Assembly: GCA_024529925.1 (NCBI GenBank)
Contig: JAFEUB010001523.1
Location: forward strand, 1 to 64,000
Source: Ophthalmolycus amberensis
Lineage: Eukaryota; Chordata; Actinopteri; Perciformes; Zoarcidae
Length of the DNA: 64,000 nt
Reading direction: 5' to 3'
The position numbers and the translations under genes are program-made. This document shows positions 31,401 to 43,881 of this stretch, piece by piece (the stretch's first letter is position 1; every line of letters begins with the position of its first letter). The notes under the pieces are model-generated. The model had not been told where the DNA came from and made no database searches. It saw only the letters and a list, made by a program, of their open reading frames with translations.

Positions 31401-34400
31401 TGCTCCCTCAGTCTCTCCTCCTTCTCCTTCAGCCTCATCTCCTGCTCCCTCAGCTTCTCCTCTTTACGGAGACGGACCCTGAAGAGAAGACAATTAGAAC
31501 GTTTTTAATTCATTGTTGTGTTCAAACCTGTGTACATAGTGTACCTGTGTGTGTATATACCTGTGTGTACATAGTGTACCTGTGTGTATATACACCTGTG
31601 TACATAGTATATCTGTGTGTGTACCTGTGTGTGTATATACCTGTGTGCATAGTGTACCTGTGTGTGTATATACCTGTGTGCATAGTGTACCTGTGTGTGT
31701 ATATACCTGTGTGCATAGTGTACCTGTGTGTGTATATACCTGTGTGCATAGTAGACCTGTGTGTGTATATACCTGTGTGCATAGTGTACCTCTGTGTGTA
31801 TATACCTGTGTGCATAGTAGACCTGTGTGTGTATATACCTGTGTGCATAGTGTACCTGTGTGTGTATATACCTGTGTGCATAGTGTACCTTTCTGTGTAC
31901 CTGTGTACATAGTGTACCTGTGTGTATATACATAGTGTACCTGTGTGTGTATATACCTGTGTGTACATAGTGTACCTGTGTGTATATACACCTGTGTACA
32001 TAGTATATCTGTGTGTGTACCTGTGTGTGTATATACCTGTGTGCATAGTGTACCTGTGTGTGTATATACCTGTGTACATAGTGTACCTGTGTGTGTATAT
32101 ACCTGTGTACATAGTGTACCTGTGTGTGTATATACCTGTGTGCATAGTGTACCTGTGTGTGTATATACCTGTGTACATAGTGTACCTGTGTGTGTATATA
32201 CCTGTGTACATAGTGTACCTGTGTGTGTATATACCTGTGTACATAGTGTACCTGTGTGTGTATATACCTGTGTACATAGTGTACCTGTGTGTGTATATAC
32301 CTGTGTGCATAGTGTACCTGTGTGTGTATATACCTGTGTACATAGTGTACCTGTGTGTGTATATACCTGTGTACATAGTGTACCTGTGTGTGTATATACC
32401 TGTGTACATAGTGTACCTTTCTGTGTATATACTGTAAGAAATTTGAGCATAGAACTGTGTGTTCAGTAGATATAATAAAAGTGTTTAATGATTCATATTT
32501 AAGAATTCATAATTAGTCATAATCATAAGTGATTTGGAAATGCATAATTAAGATAAGCATAAAGTGTTTTAGGATTAGTAGCCAACAGTAGAATTTGAGT
32601 CATGAAGCTTATGCCAAAAGTTGCAAGTCTTATCTATTATATGGAATGTTTATCATAGAGGGATTAAACAATAACTGACAGTCATTGAATGTGTTAGTAA
32701 ACTCAGGGACAGAAAGGCAGACAGGCGAATACACTCCTGGAAGTTAGCCAATAGGAATTGGGATAAACGGAAGGGGAGGAGTTTCGAACGGATATGAGGG
32801 CGGGATATAGAAAGACTTTTCTCTCCGTTAATTACGCCCCCAGGGAACGGACGTGTTTCTTGCCTGAGGAGCGAGGAGAGTTTTTGCACCGGGTGGGTAA
32901 TATTGTAATATTTCATAGGAGTAATGTACTCCATTGTATAACTGTAATCGTACTTGCATCAGCGGGATTAAATTCCTTTTAATGGTAAACCAGTTTTGGT
33001 AGAGTTATTATCGCAGCGTGTCCACTGTGAACAGCAGCTGGCCATGTGCTGTGGCCTCCTCGCTGTGGAGCAGACGCAAGTTTCCACAATACATAGTGTA
33101 CCTGTGTGTACCTGTGTACAGTGTGTACCTGTGTGTACATACATAGTGTACCTGTGTGTGTATATATACATAGTGTACCTGTGTGTGTATATACATAGTG
33201 TACCTGTGTGTATATACCTGTGTGCATAGTGTACCTTTCTGTGTATATACCTGTGTGCATAGTGTACCTTTCTGTGTATATACATAGTGTACCTGTGTGT
33301 ACCTGTGTACATAGTGTACCTGTGTGTATATACATAGTGTACCCATGTGTGTATATATACATAGTGTACCTGTGTGTATATACCTGTGTGCATAGTAGAC
33401 CTGTGTGTGTATATACCTGTGTGCATAGTGTACCTTTCTGTGTATATACCTGTGTGCATAGTGTACCTTTCTGTGTATATACATAGTGTACCTGTGTGTA
33501 CCTGTGTACATAGTGTACCTTTCTGTGTATATACATAGTGTACCTGTGTGTGTGTACCTGTGTGTATATACATAGTGTACCAGTGTGTGTTTATACATAG
33601 TGTACCTGTGTGTATGTGTACCTGTGTACATAGTGTACCTGTGTGTATATACATAGTGTACCTGTGTGTACCTGTGTACCTGTGTGTATATACATAGTGT
33701 ACCTGTGTGTGTGTACCTGTGTACATAGTGTACCTGTGTGTACCTGTGTACATAGCGTACCTGTGTGTGTATATACATAGTGTACCTGTGTGTATATACA
33801 TAGTGTACCTGTGTGTACCTGTGTACATAGCGTACCTGTGTGTGTATATACATAGTGTACCTGTGTGTATATACATAGTGTACCTGTGTGTATATACATA
33901 GTGTACCTGTGTGTACCTGTGTACATAGCGTACCTGTGTGTGTATACATAGTGTACCTGTGTGTATATACATAGTGTACCTGTGTGTGTGTGTACCTGTG
34001 TACATAGTGTACCTGTGTGTATATACATAGTGTACCCGTGTGTATATACATACTGTACCTGTGTGTATATACATATTGTACCTGTGTGTGTGTGTACCTG
34101 TGTACATAGTGTACCTGTGTGTATATACATAGTGTACCTGTGTGTGTGTGTACCTGTGTACATAGTGTACCTGTGTGTATATACATAGTGTACCCGTGTG
34201 TATATACATACTGTACCTGTGTGTATATACATAGTGTACCTGTGTGTGTGTGTGTATCTGTGTACATAGTGTACCTGTGTGTATATACATAGTGTACCTG
34301 TGTGTATATACATCGTGTACCTGTGTGCTGCCTCCTCTCTGTCTCTGCGGTGTTGTTCAGCTCTGATTTCTCTCAGTTCCTGTCTCGCTGATCTCTGATC

Positions 34401-37400
34401 CTCCACACAGTCTTCTATCAGGTCTCTGCTGGAGGCCAACGTCAGCAGCTTCCCCACCAGAGCCTGTAGGATCCTCAGCTTCTCCTCTAAACACGTCAAT
34501 AACACGTCAATAACACGCCAATAACATGCCAATAACTCGCCAATAACAAATCAATAACTAACCTGGCGTGAGGTCGTACACAGAGGTGCTCGTCAGTCTC
34601 TTCAGCAGCGCCGGCTCGGCCAATCGCAGCTCGACACACGGGTCGTCCATCGGCGTGAACCCGCCCTGCTTCTGGTAGCGGAACTTGGCGTTGCCGTGAT
34701 AACAGTCAGCGCCGGACGCCAAGATGTGCAGCCGGAGGATCTCCGAGAGGGTGCAGCTGTCCAGGTCCAACTGCTTCAGACCACAGCCCTGGTGCAGCTG
34801 AGACCACGAGGCAGCCAATGAGGCGACGGCACTGAGCGCAGACTGGGTCGCATCACAGTCATCGTCCAGAGCCTCCGACAGGTCTGCACATAGACAACAG
34901 CATGAATGAGCACACGCTAGAATGAGCACACGCTAGAATGAGCACACGCTAGAATGAGCACACGCTAGAATGAGCACACGCTAGAATGAGCACACGCTAG
35001 AATGAGCACACGCTAGAATGAGAACACGCTAGAATGAGCACACGCTAGAATGAGCACACGCTAGAATGAGGACACGCTAGAATGAGGACACGCTAGAATG
35101 AGCACACGCTAGAATGAGAACACGCTAGAATGAGAACACGCTAGAATGAGCACACGCTAGAATGAGAACACGCTAGAATGAGCACACGCTAGAATGAGCA
35201 CACGCTAGAATGAGCACACGCTAGAATGAGAACACGCTAGAATGAGCACACGCTAGAATGAGCACACGCTAGAATGAGCACACGCTAGAATGAGAACACG
35301 CTAGAATGAGCACACGCTAGAATGAGAACACGCTAGAATGAGCACACGCTAGAATGAGAACACGCTAGAATGAGCACACGCTAGAATGAGCACACGCTAG
35401 AATGAGAACACGCTAGAATGAGCACACGCTAGAATGAGCACACGCTAGAATGAGAACACGCTAGAATGAGAAGACGCTAGAATGAGAACACGCTAGAATG
35501 AGCACACGCTAGAATGAGCACACGCTAGAATGAGAACACGCTAGAATGAGAACACGCTAGAATGAGCACACGCTAGAATGAGCACACGCTAGAATGAGCA
35601 CACGCTAGAATGAGCACACGCTAGAATGAGAACACGCTAGAATGAGAAGACGCTAGAATGAGAAGACGCTAGAATGAGAAGACGCTAGAATGAGAAGACG
35701 CTAGAATGAGAAGACGCTAGAATGAGAAGACGCTAGAATGAGAAGACGCTAGAATGAGCACACGCTAGAATGAGCACACGCTAGAATGAGAACACGCTAG
35801 AATGAGAACACGCTAGAATGAGAACACGCTAGAATGAGAACACGCTAGAATGAGCACACGCTAGAATGAGCACACGCTAGAATGAGCACACGCTAGAATG
35901 AGCACACGCTAGAATGAGCACACGCTGAAATGAGAACACGCTAGAATGAGAACACGCTAGAATGAGAACACGCTAGAATGAGAACACGCTAGAATGAGAA
36001 CACGCTAGAATGAGCACACGCTAGAATGAGAACACGCTAGAATGAGCACACGCTAGAATGAGAACACGCTAGAATGAGCACACGCTAGAATGAGCACACG
36101 CTAGAATGAGAACACGCTAGAATGAGCACACGCTAGAATGAGAACACGCTAGAATGAGCACACGCTAGAATGAGAACACGCTAGAATGAGAACACGCTAG
36201 AATGAGAACACGCTAGAATGAGAACACGCTAGAATGAGAACACGCTAGAATGAGAACACGCTAGAATGAGAACACGCTAGAATGAGAACACGCTAGAATG
36301 AGCACACGCTAGAATGAGCACACGCTAGAATGAGAACACGCTAGAATGAGAACACGCTAGAATGAGAACACGCTAGAATGAGAACACGCTAGACTGAGAA
36401 CACGCTAGAATGAGCACACGCTAGAATGAGAACACGCTAGAATGAGCACACGCTAGAATGAGCACACGCTAGAATGAGCACACGCTAGAATGAGAAGACG
36501 CTAGAATGAGCACACGCTAGAATGAGCACACGCTAGACTGAGAACACGCTAGAATGAGCACACGCTAGAATGAGCACACGCTAGAATGAGCACACGCTAG
36601 AATGAGAAGACGCTAGAATGAGAACACGCTAGAATGAGAAGACGCTAGAATGAGAAGACGCTAGAATGAGAACACGCTAGAATGAGAACACGCTAGAATG
36701 AGAACACGCTAGAATGAGAACACGCTAGAATGAGAACACGCTAGAATGAGCACACGCTAGAATGAGCACACGCTAGAATGAGCACACGCTAGAATGAGAA
36801 CACGCTAGAATGAGAACACGCTAGAATGAGAACACGCTAGAATGAGAACACGCTAGAATGAGAACACGCTAGAATGAGCACACGCTAGAATGAGCACACG
36901 CTAGAATGAGAACACGCTAGAATGAGCACACGCTAGAATCAGAACACGCTAGAATCAGAACACGCTAGAATCAGAACACGCTAGAATGAGAACACGCTAG
37001 AATCAGAACACGCTAGAATGAGCACACGCTAGAATGAGAACAGACTAGAATGAGAACACGCTAGAATGAGTATGAATCAGACCTTCAGCCTGCTCTTTAG
37101 CCATGTCCTCCTGCTCTTCGTCCAGAGCCTGAAAGATGGCAGACAGAAAGAAGAACAGCAACTCGCAGAGAGGACCCTCAGGATCAGAACCCACCAGAGC
37201 CTCCTCCAGAACCTCTGTGGAGAGACAGACAGGACAACACACCGTCAGACAGACGGGACGGGACGCACATCTGTTAGAACCTAGAAATCAACATTAATCT
37301 CTAACCATGGTGAATGGACTTATACAGAACATGTGTTGGGTTCCACTTAAAAACACCAACACAGGACCCCAGTGGACCCTGTAAAGACCCACAGGGTCCT

Positions 37401-40400
37401 GGTCTAGGTGTGAGGAGTTCTAACACAGTGGACCCTGTAAACCAGTGGTCCCCAACCACCGGGCCGCGGGCCGGTACCGGGCCATGGATCATTTGGTACC
37501 GGGCCGCACAGAAAGACTAAATATTATATTATTTCCGTTTTATTGATTATCAGAGTCTGAAAGAAGTATTAACAAGTGTACATTTATAAAATTTCTCCGC
37601 CGAACTGCATGCTGGGTAAAGCTTGCTAACAACAGTCTGCTAACAGCTGAGAGGCTCTGTGCTCCAGTAACGTTACATTAAAGAACAGAACAGAGCGATG
37701 CAGGATGAACACAGACTGAACAACAAAAGGTATTTAGGTCAGACACATATGCAACGCTGATTACCGTAATATGTGTGGTATTTGTTATAAATGTACATTG
37801 CTACATAGACGGTGATAAGAAGCTGTAGGAGCGGCTTCTTCTTCTTTAAATTCCATTGGCGGATCGCTACCAACTTCCATAGGTGCATACCGCCACCTAC
37901 TGTACCGGAGTGTGCATTTTCAGGGTAACCCTTTCTTCACTGTTCTGATAATAAAATAAAATAATAAAATAAAATAATATATATATATATATTAGGGGTG
38001 TAACGGTTCACAAAACTCACGGTTGGGTTGGGTACGATACAGTGGAGCCACGGTTCGGTACGGTTCGGTACAGTAGAAAACTATAAATGCAGAGAAATGT
38101 ACTTGATTTTAAAATATATTTATTCATTACAACTAACATCATAAAGTTATTCTTTGACTTTGAACAATGATGGAACTATACCTGAGTGACCCATCTTCTG
38201 GAGTGTCTTCTTAGCAACACAAGCATAAAAAACAAAAGCTGCTCCTTGATGTTATGTAGTATTGTTACTTACATCTTGCAAAAGAGATTTTTAATCTCAA
38301 TGGGACTACCTGCTTAAATAAAGGTTTAAAAAAAAATAAAAACATTTTTTTTTTTTTTATTCAAACGTATTGTTCGGTTCGTCATGCGAACCGAACCGTG
38401 CGCCTCGTACCGAACGGTTCAATACGAATACGCGTATTGTTACACCCCTAATATATATATAAATAACTAAAGAAATAAAGCTAAACAACACCTACTAACA
38501 ACTAAATCCTACGGTCTAATCCCGTTTATTTCCATGGAGGGGCTTAGGACCCAGGGGAATGTAGGTGAAGAAAACAGGAAGTGACGGACTGGAAGACACG
38601 CCACACAAACAACTGTTCACCGCTCGCTGTCCGGCCGTTTCTTTTCAGCGTTAATTAAATAATGCTTTAACACGGGAAAAATAAATACCATGATATACCG
38701 TGAAACCGCCAGAATCTTACAAAATACCGTGATATGCATTCTTGGTCATACCGCCCAGCCCTAGCTCCCACTGATTCAGCGTTATGCGAGTTGTAGTTTT
38801 TATGCATTTTATATTTGTTTTCATGCCGATCGTATCATTTTATTTCGTCGTGTTTTTCCGCCACACCTTGAAGGCCGGTCCGTGAACATATTGTCGAACA
38901 TGAAACCGGTCCGTGGTGCAAAAAAGGTTGAGGACCTCTGCTGTAAGGACCCACAGGGTCCTGGTCTAGGTGTGAGGAGTTCTAAAGCCCAGTGGACCCG
39001 GTAAGGACTCACAGGGTCCTGGTCTAGGTGTGAGGAGTTCTAAAGCCCAGTGGACCCGGTAAGGACTCACAGGGTCCTGGTCTAGGTGTGAGGAGTTCTA
39101 ACCCAGTGGACCCTGTAAGGACCCACAGGGTCCTGGTCTAGGTGTGAGGAGTTCTAAGTGGACCCTGTAAGGACTCACAGGTAGGGTTGGGTACCGAAAC
39201 TCGGTGCCAATATGGAACCGGTTCCTATACGTCCGGTACCTACCGGACCGAAACGTAACGCAGATTTCGGTGCCTTCCTTTCGGTGCTTGAGCCGATTGA
39301 AATACTTTTTTTACACTACTCTGATGACTCCGTCCTGGCAGCAGGACTCGGTCCTCCGCTCCTCACTCATAGTATTATTACAACGGGGTACGTAGCGCTG
39401 TCGCTCACAAGCACAACAACACAGGCACGCGAAAGCTTCTTCTTCTCCTCCTTTGAGGAGTAGTGGCGGTTGGCAAACGACGAATTGGCGCATTACCGCC
39501 ACCAACTGGTAAAATAAAATAAGTCATGAGACGTGTCGTATTTTGCCAGAGAAGGAAAATATGCTCATATTACTGCAAAATAATTGCTGAAGTTTGAAGC
39601 TGTAGTGTGTGTACAGAGTGTGTGTGTGTTTTGTATTTATTTACATTTATTTAAGTATACTGTAAACTGTTAACAGTTAATATATTGTTCATAGTTAAAA
39701 AGTTTGAAGCTATAGTTTGAAGCCAAGTGTTTTGTATTTATTTATATTTATAGTATACTTTAAACAGTTAATATATTGTTCAATTTGAAGAAAAAAGTAT
39801 CGGTTCAGGCACCGTTTAGGCACCGGTATCGTTTTAAAAGTATCGTTTTAGCACCGGTATCGGAAAAACCCAAACGATACCCAACCCTACTCACAGGGTC
39901 CTGGTCTAGGTGTGAGGAGTTCTAAGTGGACCCTGTAAGGACTCACAGGGTCCTGGTCTAGGTGTGAGGAGTTCTAACCCAGTGGACCCTGTAAGGACCC
40001 ACAGTGTCCTGGTCTAGGTGTGAGGAGTTCTAACCCAGTGGACCCTGTAAGGACCCACAGGGTCCTGGTCTAGGTGTGAGGAGTTCTAACCCAGAGAGAG
40101 TCCGTCGGGGAACTCGTCCTTCAGGTGAAAGACCTCTCCAAAGGCCCTCAGGAACTCCAGAACCATCAGAGCTTCACCAAAGAGCTGGGCCGGAAGACGG
40201 GTCCTCACTGGAACCGGACTGGGCAGATCCTGGTGGAACCAGCACACACACACATTATGGATGAGGACCTGTCTCTCTACAGAGCAGACAGGCAGCTCTG
40301 TGGTGCGTTCACTGACCTTCAGGTCTTCACACTCCATGTCTTCTCGAGGTTTGTTCCACAGCTTCAGTCGCTCAGCGTATTTCTTCTTCTCCTCCTTCAG

Positions 40401-43400
40401 CTTCTCTCGTTCCTGAAAATCACCACGAAATTTATAATAATCATTATTATTAATAGTTCTATTATTTATAATTATAATCCTCATCATTAACAATAATTAG
40501 ATATAATAAATATAATTATCTTTATTAGAAGTCTGAAACTCACCCTGTCCTTCTCCAGCTTCCTGAGCTCCTTCTCCTCCCTCCTCTTCTGTTTCTCCTC
40601 CTCAAACCTCCTCCTCTGCTCCTCCTTTATCCTCTCTCTGTCCTCCTTCTCCCTCCTCTTGGCCTCCTGCACGTCCTCCTTCTCCTTCTTCATGTGTCCT
40701 GCTGTCATGTCCTCCTTCTGCTGCCGCAGCTTCAGCTTCTCCTCGGCCGCCGCTTTGATGAGCGACGAGCTCGCCTGTAGACACATCGTATACTAATACT
40801 ACGTATCCATATATATGTATACTAAATATGTATATGTACTGGATATATATACACACACTAAATATTTATACTTACGTATATATATATATACATATATTTA
40901 GGGGTGTAACCGTTCACAAAATTCACGGTTCAGTAGAAAACTATAGATGCCAGAGAAATGTACTTGATTTTAAAATATATTTATTCATTAAAACTAACAT
41001 CATGAAGTTATTCTTTGACAATGATGGAACTAAACCTGAGTGAACGTGGCTCTTCATCTCCCATTCAGTGGTCAGGTGATGTGCGTTACAGTCAGGTGAT
41101 GTGCGTTACAGTCAGGTGATGTGCGTTACAGTCAGGTGATGTGCGTTACAGTCAGGTGATGTGCGTTACAGTCAGGTGATGTGCGTTACAGTCAGGTGAT
41201 GTGCGTTACAGTCAGGTGATGTGCGTTACAGTCAGGTGATGTGCGTTACAGTCAGGTGATGTGTGTTACAGTCAGGTGATGTGTTAGTCAGGTGATGTGT
41301 GTTACAGTCAGGTGATGTGCGTTACAGTCAGGTGATGTGCGACAGTCAGGTGATGTGCGTTACAGTCAGGTGATGTGCGACAGTCAGGTGATGTGCGTTA
41401 CAGTCAGGTGATGTGCGACAGTCAGGTGATGTGCGTTACAGTCAGGTGATGCGTTACAGTCAGGTGATGCGTTACAGTCAGGTGATGTGCGTTACAGTCA
41501 GGTGATGTGTTACAGTCAGGTGATGTGCGTTACAGTCAGGTGATGTGCTGTACAGTCAGGTGATGTGCGTTACAGTCAGGTGATGCGTTACAGTCAGGTG
41601 ATGCGTTACAGTCAGGTGATGTGCGTTACAGTCAGGTGATGTGCGTTACAGTCAGGTGATGTGCGTTACAGTCAGGTGATGTGTGTTACAGTCAGGTGAT
41701 GTGCGTTACAGTCAGGTGATGTGCGTTACAGTCAGGTGATGTGCGTTACAGTCAGGTGATGTGTTACAGTCAGGTGATGTGCGTTACAGTCAGGTGATGT
41801 GCGTTACAGTCAGGTGATGTGTTACAGTCAGGTGATGTGCGTTACAGTCAGGTGATGTGCGTTACAGTCAGGTGATGTGTGTTACAGTCAGGTGATGTGC
41901 GTTACAGTCAGGTGATGCGTTACAGTCAGGTGATGTGCGTTACAGTCAGGTGATGTGCGTTACAGTCAGGTGATGTGCGTTACAGTCAGGTGATGTGCGT
42001 TACAGTCAGGTGATGTGCGTTACAGTCAGGTGATGTGTGTTACAGTCAGGTGATGTGCGTTACAGTCAGGTGATGTGTGTTACAGTCAGGTGATGTGCGT
42101 TACAGTCAGGTGATGTGCGTTACAGTCAGGTGATGTGCGTTACAGTCAGGTGATGTGCGTTACAGTCAGGTGATGTGCGTTACAGTCAGGTGATGTGCGT
42201 TACAGTCAGGTGATGTGCGTTACAGTCAGGTGATGTGCGTTACAGTCAGGTGATGTGCGTTACAGTCAGGTGATGTGCGTTACAGTCAGGTGATGTGCGT
42301 TACAGTCAGGTGATGTGCGTTACAGTCAGGTGATGTGCGTTACAGTCAGGTGATGTGCGTTACAGTCAGGTGATGTGCGTTACAGTCAGGTGATGTGCGT
42401 TACAGTCAGGTGATGTGCGTTACAGTCAGGTGATGTGCGTTACAGTCAGGTGATGTGCGTTACAGTCAGGTGATGTGCGTTACAGTCAGGTGATGTGGTT
42501 ACAGTCAGGTGATGTGCGTTACAGTCAGGTGATGTGCGTTACAGTCAGGTGATGTGGTTACAGTCAGGTGATGTGCGTTACAGTCAGGTGATGTGCGTTA
42601 CAGTCAGGTGATGTGCGTTACAGTCAGGTGATGTGCGTTACAGTCAGGTGATGTGCGTTACAGTCAGGTGATGTGCGTTACAGTCAGGTGATGTGCGTTA
42701 CAGTCAGGTGATGTGCGTTACAGTCAGGTGATGTGCGTTACAGTCAGGTGATGTGCGTTACAGTCAGGTGATGTGCGTTACAGTCAGGTGATGTGCGTTA
42801 CAGTCAGGTGATGTGTTACAGTCAGGTGATGTGCGTTACAGTCAGGTGATGTGTTACAGTCAGGTGATGTGTGTTACAGTCAGGTGATGTGCGTTACAGT
42901 CAGGTGATGTGCGTTACAGTCAGGTGATGTGCGTTACAGTCAGGTGATGTGCGTTACAGTCAGGTGATGTGCGTTACAGTCAGGTGATGTGCGTTACAGT
43001 CAGGTGATGTGCGTTACAGTCAGGTGATGTGCGTTACAGTCAGGTGATGTGTTACAGTCAGGTGATGTGCGTTACAGTCAGGTGATGTGCGTTACAGTCA
43101 GGTGATGTGTGTTACAGTCAGGTGATGTGTTACAGTCAGGTGATGTGTTACACTACAGAGTCCGGTCTCATGTCCGCCGCTATAAATGTACCAATCGCCG
43201 TGGTGATGCTTTAGCCCTGTTCTATCGGTAGTGAACAGCTGCTTAAACGCTTCGGGGAGAGTTTGAAGCGTGTGTGCTGCTCTAGGTGTTCGTTTAGTTC
43301 CACTCACTGCCACACTGGGCTGATGTCTGTGTGAATGAGTAAACATGTTTGAGGTATTCACACTGATGGAGCCTATACTCGTGTAGCAAATGCAACATAG

Positions 43401-43786
43401 CGTTGTTTTTTATCCACCGCTCTCTCGCCATCGCCCTCATAGTTCACAGAGAAACCAACGTGGCTCCAAACACCAGACCTGCAGGCCGTTGGAGGATCTT
43501 CTAGTTCTGGTCTACAGCCATACTGCAGCGAGCTAGCTTCATGTAGCCGCTACACTGTAGCGTCTCACAGCGCAGAAGTGCCGACTGAAGTGCCCCCCCC
43601 CCCTCGACCAGAAGCGGAAGTCGCCTTTTCTCTACGGCAACCCTGAAGGGACATATCATCTCCAATACTAAACGATAAACATGAGACAGTCTGTTACAAT
43701 AATACATTTAAAAAATGCGTTAACGGGCGATAAAATAATTGTCGCCGTTAATTAATTGATGCGTTAACACGATAACTTGCCCAGCA

Positions 43787-43881
<95 letters not shown>

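Larger units (their letters stand above)
37361..40090. repeat. About 57-bp minisatellite, baz1a intron 9, split by transposons
   Basis: Units of CCCTGTAAGGACCCACAGGG then TCCTGGTCTAGGTGTGAGGAG TTCTAACCCAGTGGA (shown in pieces). They occur at 37361-37442, 38941-39181 and 39890-40090. The unit nearest the exon starts at the donor CTGG|GTTAGA. More distal units lose the donor (TTCTAAGTGG or TTCTAAAGCCC). Confidence 0.92.

Noticed and set aside
31494..34290. 300-440-codon YTMYIHTGTLC frames as independent genes
   Set aside because: They are intron 12 minisatellite. I keep only the point that the exon 12 frame continues into the array.
34896..37072. CRISPR-like array of 16-bp repeats
   Set aside because: There are no spacers; units are head-to-tail, and the host is a vertebrate intron.
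37443..37500. GC-rich CCGGGCCGCGGGCCGGTACC as a CpG promoter
   Set aside because: It is the subterminal part of a hAT element, with matching inverted end and target duplication.
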